Assembly: GCA_019114925.1 (NCBI GenBank)
Contig: DXEO01000230.1
Span: 1-16,579, forward strand
Direction of reading: 5' to 3'
Origin: Candidatus Corynebacterium faecipullorum
GTDB lineage: Bacteria; Actinomycetota; Actinomycetes; Mycobacteriales; Mycobacteriaceae
DNA: 16,579 bases
Each line of letters begins with the position of its first letter. The first letter of the stretch is position 1. Made by a program: the position numbers and the translations under genes. This document shows positions 7,402 to 13,667 of the stretch, piece after piece. The notes beneath the pieces were generated by a model that was not told the DNA's origin, made no database searches, and was given only the letters and a program-made list of their open reading frames with translations.

Positions 7402-7428
7402 CTTTTTGCGTCAGGCAGGAAGCATTCT

Positions 7429-7446
7429 GCATACACGCTTGTGTGC
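7429..7446 (+). other. Weak hairpin between the converging HNH and alaT genes
   Basis: GCATACA/TGTGTGC forms a 7-bp stem (one G-U pair in plus-strand RNA) with a 4-nt loop. No T run follows on either strand, so it is at most a weak terminator. Nothing else recognisable lies in the 89-bp gap 7402-7490. Confidence 0.25.
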
Positions 7447-7490
7447 TGTGCTTGTGGGATCTATAGCGCGAAGTTTGGTTGTCGGCGGCG

Positions 7491-8714
7491 TTATTGGCGG
7501 TAGCTCACCAGGAAGTTGCCGAGCCGCTCAATCGCGTTCTCCAGCTGCGATGCCCACGGCAGCGTGACCACGCGGAAGTGATCCGGCGTGGGCCAGTTGA
7601 AGCCGGTGCCTTGCACCATGAGGATTTTCTCGGCGCGCAGGATGTCGAGCATGAGCTTCGAGTCATCGTGAATCTCATAGACCTCTGGGTCCAAGCGCGG
7701 GAAGCAATACAGCGCGCCCATCGGCTTCGTCACGGACACACCGGGAATCTCGTTGAGCTTCTCGTAGGCAATGTTGCGCTGCTTGAGCAAGCGCCCGCCT
7801 TCACCGGTGAGCTCATAAATGGACTGCCGCCCACCCAGCGCGACCTGGATCGCATGCTGCGCCGGCACATTCGGGCACAGGCGCGTGCCCGCCAGTAAGT
7901 CCAAGCCCTCGATGAAGCCGCGCGCATGGGACTTCGGGCCCGTCAGCACCATCCAACCGGCGCGGTATCCGGCCACGCGGTAGGCCTTTGACAAGCCATT
8001 AAACGTGATCGTCAGCAAATCCGGGGCCAGCGAAGCAATCGAAATGTGCTTTGCGCCGTCATAAAGGATGCGGTCATAAATCTCATCCGCCAGAATCAGC
8101 AGGTTATATTCGCGCGCCACATCCACGATTTTCTGCAGCGTTTCACGCGAGTACACGGCACCCGTCGGGTTATTCGGATTAATGACCACAATTGCCTTGG
8201 TCTTCTCCGTTACTTTTGCGCGAATATCTTCAATGGACGGATTCCAATCATCCTCCTCATCACACAAATAGTGCACGGGCGTGCCACCCGCCAGCGACGT
8301 CGCCGCCGTCCACAGGGGGTAGTCAGGGGCGGGGATGAGAACCTCGTCGCCGTCGTCAAGCAGCGCCTGCGTCACCATCGAAATCAGCTCGGAAACGCCG
8401 TTGCCCAGGTACACGTCATTGACGTCGAAGCTGGGGAAATCCTCCAGCTCATAGCGGGTCACAATCGCGCGCCGCGCCGGGATAATACCCTTCGACGTGG
8501 AGTAGCCCTGGGAGGTCGGCAGCGCCGCAATCATGTCACGCATGATGACATCCGGCGCATCGAAACCAAACACCGCCGGGTTGCCGGTGTTGAGCTTCAG
8601 AATGCTGTGCCCGTCGAGCTCCATGCGCTCGGCCTCCGTAGAAACCTCGCCACGAATATCGTAGGCAACGCCCTGTAGTTTGGTGGATTGATCAAAAATC
8701 CGGTTCTGAGTCAT
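7491..8714 (-). CDS. alaT: Alanine/pyruvate aminotransferase, AlaT type
   Basis: A 407-residue PLP enzyme of aminotransferase class I (fold type I). It shows NPNNPTGA (179-186), ADEIYD (209-214), the Schiff-base lysine K243 in SKAYRVAGYRAGW, and the substrate-carboxylate arginine R381 near the C-terminus (HFRVVTLPW). The AlaT family transfers amino groups from glutamate or valine-type donors to pyruvate to make alanine in the cytoplasm. The N-terminal motif (FDQSTKLQGVAYDIRG) and full-length fit to AlaT are strong, while older annotation of homologues as 'aspC' or generic aspartate aminotransferase is common. The gene is the last of three minus-strand genes, 10 nt after the stop of the DUF1707 gene, but it has its own -10 box overlapping that stop. 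It converges with the HNH gene. Confidence 0.92.
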   Translation of the reverse strand: MTQNRIFDQSTKLQGVAYDIRGEVSTEAERMELDGHSILKLNTGNPAVFGFDAPDVIMRDMIAALPTSQGYSTSKGIIPARRAIVTRYELEDFPSFDVNDVYLGNGVSELISMVTQALLDDGDEVLIPAPDYPLWTAATSLAGGTPVHYLCDEEDDWNPSIEDIRAKVTEKTKAIVVINPNNPTGAVYSRETLQKIVDVAREYNLLILADEIYDRILYDGAKHISIASLAPDLLTITFNGLSKAYRVAGYRAGWMVLTGPKSHARGFIEGLDLLAGTRLCPNVPAQHAIQVALGGRQSIYELTGEGGRLLKQRNIAYEKLNEIPGVSVTKPMGALYCFPRLDPEVYEIHDDSKLMLDILRAEKILMVQGTGFNWPTPDHFRVVTLPWASQLENAIERLGNFLVSYRQ

Positions 8715-8727
8715 GCCGGATATGTTA
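8715..8727 (-). promoter_or_regulatory. -10 box of alaT, leaderless-type, overlapping the upstream stop
   Basis: On the minus strand TAACAT (8727 to 8722) is followed by 7 nt and the ATG at 8714. Its first three bases are the TAA stop codon of the DUF1707 gene. There is no Shine-Dalgarno sequence before the ATG and no clear -35. This suggests alaT can be transcribed independently of the gene 10 nt upstream. Confidence 0.6.
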
Positions 8728-9336
8728 CTTCTGGTTCCACTGTTCCAGCTTGCGTTTGGCCAGATTCATCGCATCCCCAGTAATTTCACTTGCTTGGCGA
8801 CGCCTCTCCGCCCACTGCGCCTGCTCCAACGCCCGCATCTGCGCGCGTTCTTCAGCGCCGGCGGCCTTCAGCTCGCGCATGCGCTGGCGCTCGATCTGTC
8901 GCGGCGACGGGCGGTGCCAGGATTCCGGGCCCACCTTGGCCACGTAGAGCATGATCCACAGCGCGGGGATGAGGAAAAGCAGGCCGGTGCCGGTGAGTGC
9001 GGCGGTGTCGCCGGACAGGGCGCCGAAGGATGCGATCGCGCCGAAAAGGAGCCCGAGGGAGCCAACCAGCGCGGTGGCTAAGCGGGGCTTCCGGGTTGAT
9101 TGGTAGGCGCGGGCGACCTCACCTTGGGAGTAGATCTTGAGCTCGCTGCTGGCCTTGGTGGGGATATCCATGAAGACATCTGCCAGTTCACGGCGGGTCG
9201 TTGCCTGCATCACTGCGTCGGTGCGGTCTTCGAACTCATCCATGGTGAGGCGGCCTTCACCCAGTGCTTGGGCGAGGTCGTTGACGGCGTCGGTCCGTTC
9301 GGCGTCGGAAAGCCGCATACTGAAAGGATTAGTCAC
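8725..9336 (-). CDS. DUF1707-domain membrane protein
   Basis: A 203-residue protein using GTG 9336 as start. That GTG is 7 nt after a TAAAAT box, and the DUF1707 domain starts within a few residues of it. Longer readings (to TTG 9408) would run through the promoter and into the antiporter gene. Residues about 7-59 are a DUF1707 domain (MRLSDAERTDAVNDL, EGRLTMDEFEDR, TRREL, FMDIP). This small domain usually sits at the N-terminus of actinobacterial membrane proteins and has no known activity. Two membrane segments follow (about 86-107 and 114-133). A highly charged Arg/Glu/Gln-rich helix (about 145-203) follows and may form a coiled coil. Both ends are probably cytoplasmic. No function is assignable. 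Confidence 0.8.
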   Translation of the reverse strand: MTNPFSMRLSDAERTDAVNDLAQALGEGRLTMDEFEDRTDAVMQATTRRELADVFMDIPTKASSELKIYSQGEVARAYQSTRKPRLATALVGSLGLLFGAIASFGALSGDTAALTGTGLLFLIPALWIMLYVAKVGPESWHRPSPRQIERQRMRELKAAGAEERAQMRALEQAQWAERRRQASEITGDAMNLAKRKLEQWNQK

Positions 9337-9349
9337 ATTGGCTATTTTA
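9337..9349 (-). promoter_or_regulatory. -10 box of the DUF1707 gene, leaderless-type
   Basis: On the minus strand TAAAAT (9349 to 9344) is followed by 7 nt and GTG (9336 to 9334). It lies 6 bp after the antiporter stop codon. No Shine-Dalgarno sequence and no clear -35 are seen. The box fixes the GTG as the probable start. Confidence 0.6.
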
Positions 9350-9355
9350 ACAGCC

Positions 9356-10573
9356 TTAATCCGGTTCCTTTTCGCGCACAAGGCCGGAAAGGAACGGGAA
9401 GATTGCAACGGTGAGCGCGCCGCCGGCGATGAAGATCGAGGCGATCTCAGAATCGACGATGCCGGAATCCACGGCCAGCGTCATCACCGCCACGATGATG
9501 GGCAAACCGGTCGCCGCGTAGAGGGCAACCTGGATGCGCTCGCGTGTGGTTTCGACGTTGGAGCCGGTTTGGTGGAGGTTTTCACGCAGGAAAACCGGCA
9601 GGCCGCGGGTCACCAGGATGAGTAGCGGGATGCCGAGGACCTTGAGGGGCTCGTCCATGATGACGTTCCAGTCAATAGCCATGCCGGAGACTACGAAGAA
9701 GACGGGAATGAGCATGGAATAAAAAACCACGTCGAGGCGGTTTTCCAAGCCCTTATGAAACTCATCGGGAATGATGCGGTTGAGGATGATGCCTGTTGCA
9801 AAGGCGCCCAGGACGATGTCGAGTTCGAAGACCGCCGTCACCGCCATGAGGATGGCCAGCATCAGGATGATGAGACGCATGATGGTTTGGTTGGTGGAGC
9901 CCGCCCCGGAGATGAATGCATCCTTGAACCACGGCATGAGGGTGGTAATGGCGAAGGGCATGACGGCCACGGTGACCGCGATTGCGATGAAGGCGAGAAG
10001 AATCAGCATCGTGGTGAGTGTGGAGCGCGTGCCCAACAGGAGCGCCATTGCAGTAATGGGCGCGACCTCACCGATCGCGCCGTGGATGACCACGGAATCG
10101 CCCACTCGCGTGCCAAGGAGTTTGTCCTGCTTGAGCATTGGCGTGATAGTTCCCAGGGCGGTGGACGTCAAAGCGATGGCCATGACGATGGCGCCGGGGA
10201 TGTCATCCATGAGGAAATAGGCGCCGACGCCACACGCCATCATGCAGATGAGCCACGTGGAGAAACCCGTTGCCGCTTCTTTGGATTTCAGGGTCGCGAT
10301 ATCAATTTCGAAACCCGCAAGGAGGAATAGGGCGCCCACGCCGAGTTCTTTCAGCATGCCGATGCCGGGGTCTTCGTGCGCCAAGCCCAACATCGAAGGG
10401 CCGATGAGCATGCCGAAGAAAATCAGCAGTGCCACGGCTGGCATCTTCTTGCCTAGGGCATGGGATACCAACGGTGCCAGCAGCGCTACCGCCATGATCC
10501 ATGCGAAAGACACCAGCGAGTTGGTGTAGTTGGTTTCGCCCGAGGCGAGGACGTAGGTCACGTCAGATTGCAT
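9356..10573 (-). CDS. CPA2-type cation/proton antiporter
   Basis: A 405-residue, strongly hydrophobic protein with about 11-13 membrane segments, typical of the Na+/H+ exchanger domain of the CPA2/Kef group. It lacks the cytoplasmic TrkA-N or RCK domain of Kef channels. Visible landmarks are LFLLAGFEID (82-91), the unwound-helix motif LTSTALGTITPML (135-147), the HGAIGEVAPI segment (164-173), VVSG (294-297) and R323. Where many CPA2 proteins have a DD or ND pair, this one has Gly-Glu (E169), so ion coupling may rest on one acidic residue. It probably exchanges Na+ or K+ for H+ across the cytoplasmic membrane; the ion is not deducible. The ATG at 10573 sits 7 nt after a TACGCT box. The DUF1707 gene starts 20 nt after its stop. 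Confidence 0.88.
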   Translation of the reverse strand: MQSDVTYVLASGETNYTNSLVSFAWIMAVALLAPLVSHALGKKMPAVALLIFFGMLIGPSMLGLAHEDPGIGMLKELGVGALFLLAGFEIDIATLKSKEAATGFSTWLICMMACGVGAYFLMDDIPGAIVMAIALTSTALGTITPMLKQDKLLGTRVGDSVVIHGAIGEVAPITAMALLLGTRSTLTTMLILLAFIAIAVTVAVMPFAITTLMPWFKDAFISGAGSTNQTIMRLIILMLAILMAVTAVFELDIVLGAFATGIILNRIIPDEFHKGLENRLDVVFYSMLIPVFFVVSGMAIDWNVIMDEPLKVLGIPLLILVTRGLPVFLRENLHQTGSNVETTRERIQVALYAATGLPIIVAVMTLAVDSGIVDSEIASIFIAGGALTVAIFPFLSGLVREKEPD

Positions 10574-10586
10574 GGAGTAGAGCGTA
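10574..10586 (-). promoter_or_regulatory. -10 box of the antiporter gene, leaderless-type
   Basis: On the minus strand TACGCT (10586 to 10581) is followed by 7 nt and the ATG at 10573. No Shine-Dalgarno sequence is present. The hexamer is GC-rich for a -10 and is the weakest of the set; its exact spacing is the main support. Confidence 0.45.
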
Positions 10587-10642
10587 CCTGTGGGGTATCA
10601 GGCACGCCTACCTTGCACGGCGTTGATGTGGCCGACGTCGCA

Positions 10643-13558
10643 CTAGTCCTCGCTTTCCGACGCCCTTTCCTCCGGCGGGGTAGTTGGCGCAGCCGGAGCC
10701 TGCGGTACGGAGCCCGCGTTTGGTGTGCTCGGCGCAGCCGGTGCCTTCGGTGTCGAAGTGCCAGATGAAGCATCCGTGGGTGCTTGCGGTGCCGCGGGCG
10801 CCGCCGGAGCTGCGGGTGCTTGCGGTGTGTTTGGCGTTGTTGCAGCCTTGGGCGCCGCCGGGGCGGTTGGTACAGCGGCCGCGTTTGGTGTGTCTGGTGC
10901 CGCAGGAGCGCTGGGCGTAGGCGGCGCTGAAGGGGCAGCTGGTGCTTGAGGCGTCGTTGGCGTGTTCGGGGCGGCGGGAACGCTCGGAGCCGCCGGAGCT
11001 GCGGGTGCTTTCGGTGTGTTTGGCGGTGTCGCAGCATGGGGCGCCGCTGGTGCACCAGGTGCCTGGGGCGCGGCGGGTGCTGCGGGGGCGTTCGCTGGTG
11101 CCTGGGGCGCGGCGGGCGCGTTTGGTGCGGACGGTGCTGTGGGTGCTTTGGGTGCGCTCGGCGCCATAGGAGCAGTTGGAGCTCCGGCGACATGCGGCGC
11201 AGCTGGGGCCTGCGGTGCACTGGGAGCCGCTGGTGCAGCCGAGGTAGATGGCGCTTGTGGCGTCTTCGCTGGAGTTACCTGGGGCGCGGCTGGCGCTGAG
11301 GAGGAGGTCGGGGCTTGCGGTGCGGCTGGCGCTGAGGGTGCCTGTGGCGGTGCTTGCGGTGCGCTCGGTGCGGCGGGTGCTTGCGGTGCGCTCGGCGCGG
11401 TAGGAGGCGTTGATGTTGTGGCAGCGTTTGATGCATTGGGAGCATCTGTCGTTTCTGTCTGTGCAGCCGGGCTGGAAGGCTGTGCCGGAGCGGGCTTTTC
11501 TGGAACGGCCTCGCGGCGGGGAGTATCGAGGAAGGCCTTCTCGCGAGGGGCGGGAAGTTCGCCGGAGGGGGCAATGGCTTCGCGCAACATGAGCGCCACA
11601 TCGCTGACCTGTGTCTGCGGCGCGATGGACTTCACGCCACCCGTCAGCATGACATTGCAGAACGGGCAGCCCGTCGCAATCTGCTCGGCACCGGTTGCCA
11701 CGGCCTGCTCCGAGCGGAACTCGTTAACCCGCTTGCCCAAATTTTCTTCCATGAACATGCGCGCACCACCGGCGCCGCAACAGAAGGCCTCATCGCGGTT
11801 GTGGTCCATCTCCGCAAGCGAAGCACCGGTCGCCTCGACGAGCTCACGCGGCGGGTCGAAGACCTTGTTGTGGCGGCCCAAGAAGCACGGGTCGTGATAC
11901 GTAACGGGGCGGCGGTTCTCCGGGGAACGCGGTACAGGCACGAGCAGCTTCTCCCGCACCAAACGGTTGAGCAGTTGCGTGTGATGTAGCACGTCGAAGT
12001 GGCCATCGAAGTCCGGGTACTCGTTGCGGATCGTGTTGAAGCAGTGCGGGCACGTCGTGATGATTTTGCGCTGGCCTTTGGGGACGCCGGCGAAGGCGTC
12101 GTTAAGCGTGGCAACGTTCTGCTCCGCCATGACCTGGAACAGGAACTCATTTCCGGCACGGCGCGCCGGATCACCGGTACAGGTTTCGCCCGTGGCCAGC
12201 ACACCGAACTTCACTCCCGCAGTGTGCAGCATGTCCACCACAGCGCGCGTCGTGGCGCGGCCCTTGTCATCGTAGGCACCCGCGCAGCCGACCCAGAACA
12301 GGTACTCCAGGTCCGAAAAATCCGCGGCGTCTTCACCGATGATCGGCACCTCAATGCCGTCGGCACGCGCCTCATCGATCCACGCGCGGCGCTCCGAAGC
12401 GTTGCGCCCCCACGGGTTGCCCTTTGTCTCCATGTTCTTAAACAGCCCGGTCAGCTCCGACGGGAAGTCGGACTCCGCCAGCACCTTAAACCGGCGCAGG
12501 TCCGCCACGTGGTCGATGTGCTCGATATCCACCGGGCACTGGTCCACGCACGCACCGCAGTTCGTGCAGGCCCACAGGACGTCATCATCAATCGTGCCCG
12601 CCATCGCCAGCACGTTGAGCCCCTCGTGCGGGTTGTAATTATCCAGCGCGCCTTGGCGCAGGTCCATCATGAGCTTCTTCGGGCTCAGCGGCTTCTCGGT
12701 GTTCCATGCGGGGCATAGGTCCTGGCAGCGGCCGCACTCGGTGCAGGAGGAGGCGTCGAGAAGCATCTTCCAGCTCCCCGGTTCGAGGTCTTCCAAGTCC
12801 GGCGTGGGTAGAGCGCCGAGCGCCTTCTCACCGTCGGCGTTGCGCTGGAAGAAGATGTTGAAGAACGCCAGGAAGCGGTGCCACATCACGCCCCATTGGA
12901 AATAGTGGGCGATGCACGCGATGAACACCAGGCCCGTCAGCAGCTTCACCAGGGCAAAGAATTGCACCATGCTTGGCGACGCCTGCATAACCCCCGCCAC
13001 ATGCATCGTCAAGAAATCAGCCCACGGCGACCCACCGCCGTAGGTGGCGATGGCGGCGGCCTTGACGGCGAGCATGCCGAGGCCTTCGAGGAAGACGATG
13101 GCCTCCACCAAGCGTGCGGGGAAGACCTGTGAGTTGTAGAAGCGGCTGCCGCGGTCGGTGTGGCCGAGTTTCAGGCGCACACCGATGAGGAAGCAAATAC
13201 CCAGCACGGTGCCGATCGCGAGGACCTCTTCGATGAAGTGGTAAACCGGCCAGTCGCTGAGCCACGGCCAGCCTTTATCGGGCGCGAAGGTTTGGACATA
13301 GGCCTCGAACCACACGATAGCGCCGAAGAGGAAGCCCACCATCACGAGCCAGTGCGCGGCATTGACCAGCGGCCGGCCCTTGAAGTGGGTATGGCCGAAG
13401 ACTTCGATGAGCACGCGGCCAAGGCGCGCCATGGGGTGGTCGGTACGGTTCAGCTGTGTGGGCCCGCCGGAGCGGATGAACCGAAACAGTGCCGTGAGGC
13501 GGTAGATGAAGTACAGCCACACCGGGACTGATGCGGCGATGGCAACCCAGCCGAACAT
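10643..13558 (-). CDS. Membrane-anchored Fe-S oxidoreductase (CCG domains) with Ala/Pro-rich tail
   Basis: A 971-residue protein. The N-terminal part (1-225) has about five membrane segments (near 5-27, 67-89, 109-131, 148-172, 200-221), resembling the haem-b subunit of nitrate or heterodisulfide reductases. Next come two [4Fe-4S] ferredoxin motifs: C272/C275/C278/C282-P and C331/C334/C337/C341-P. Two CCG domains follow: C425, C460, C503/C506, then C558, C593-C594, C631/C634. These bind special Fe-S clusters in HdrB- and GlpC-like proteins. Residues about 691-971 are an unusual Ala/Pro-rich tail. The layout suggests electron transfer between the membrane quinone pool and a cytoplasmic acceptor; the actual substrates are unknown. 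The order matches mycobacterial Rv0338c, which sits next to the aminotransferase Rv0337c; here two genes lie between them. The start ATG has a strong ribosome binding site. Confidence 0.9.
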   Translation of the reverse strand: MFGWVAIAASVPVWLYFIYRLTALFRFIRSGGPTQLNRTDHPMARLGRVLIEVFGHTHFKGRPLVNAAHWLVMVGFLFGAIVWFEAYVQTFAPDKGWPWLSDWPVYHFIEEVLAIGTVLGICFLIGVRLKLGHTDRGSRFYNSQVFPARLVEAIVFLEGLGMLAVKAAAIATYGGGSPWADFLTMHVAGVMQASPSMVQFFALVKLLTGLVFIACIAHYFQWGVMWHRFLAFFNIFFQRNADGEKALGALPTPDLEDLEPGSWKMLLDASSCTECGRCQDLCPAWNTEKPLSPKKLMMDLRQGALDNYNPHEGLNVLAMAGTIDDDVLWACTNCGACVDQCPVDIEHIDHVADLRRFKVLAESDFPSELTGLFKNMETKGNPWGRNASERRAWIDEARADGIEVPIIGEDAADFSDLEYLFWVGCAGAYDDKGRATTRAVVDMLHTAGVKFGVLATGETCTGDPARRAGNEFLFQVMAEQNVATLNDAFAGVPKGQRKIITTCPHCFNTIRNEYPDFDGHFDVLHHTQLLNRLVREKLLVPVPRSPENRRPVTYHDPCFLGRHNKVFDPPRELVEATGASLAEMDHNRDEAFCCGAGGARMFMEENLGKRVNEFRSEQAVATGAEQIATGCPFCNVMLTGGVKSIAPQTQVSDVALMLREAIAPSGELPAPREKAFLDTPRREAVPEKPAPAQPSSPAAQTETTDAPNASNAATTSTPPTAPSAPQAPAAPSAPQAPPQAPSAPAAPQAPTSSSAPAAPQVTPAKTPQAPSTSAAPAAPSAPQAPAAPHVAGAPTAPMAPSAPKAPTAPSAPNAPAAPQAPANAPAAPAAPQAPGAPAAPHAATPPNTPKAPAAPAAPSVPAAPNTPTTPQAPAAPSAPPTPSAPAAPDTPNAAAVPTAPAAPKAATTPNTPQAPAAPAAPAAPQAPTDASSGTSTPKAPAAPSTPNAGSVPQAPAAPTTPPEERASESED
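10646..11488 (-). repeat. Low-complexity Ala/Pro repeat tract in the Fe-S oxidoreductase tail
   Basis: About 280 codons are built from irregular units such as APSAPQAPAAP, PNTPKAP and TTPQAPAAP, with a Lys every few tens of residues (PAKTP, APKAP, TPKAP) and an acidic end (EERASESED). No cysteine or aromatic residue is seen in it. It is probably an extended, disordered cytoplasmic tail. On the DNA level it is an imperfect repeat of GCC/CCG-type codons, which makes long open but meaningless Gly/Ala frames on the other strand. Confidence 0.85.
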
Positions 13559-13563
13559 GCACG

Positions 13564-13570
13564 CTCCTTT
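13564..13570 (-). promoter_or_regulatory. Strong ribosome binding site of the Fe-S oxidoreductase
   Basis: AAAGGAG on the minus strand ends 5 nt before the ATG at 13558. This gene therefore has a normal leadered mRNA, in contrast to the antiporter, DUF1707 and alaT genes downstream. A TAAGGT hexamer at 13599-13594 (minus) is a possible -10 about 35 nt before the start; confidence in that hexamer is low. The rest of the 109-bp gap to the ABC gene shows no convincing terminator. Confidence 0.75.
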
Positions 13571-13667
13571 AATTGCTGCTGTGTGTGCCTCTTACCTTAA
13601 ATCCTCGCCGCCTAAATCAGTGAGTCAGGATTCAGCTAGAGATCTGAGGAATGGCGCCGGAGCCGCG

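Noticed and set aside
10597..10618. Possible DtxR-like iron box upstream of the antiporter gene
   Set aside because: Only about half of the 19 consensus positions match and the inverted arms (AGGC/GCCT) are four bases long.
10962..11897. Long plus-strand open frame encoding a Gly/Ala-rich, PE_PGRS-like protein
   Set aside because: It is exactly antisense to the Ala/Pro repeat and the CCG domain of the Fe-S oxidoreductase. GCC/CCG-type codons read backwards give Gly/Ala/Cys frames with no stops. It has no ribosome binding site or promoter of its own.
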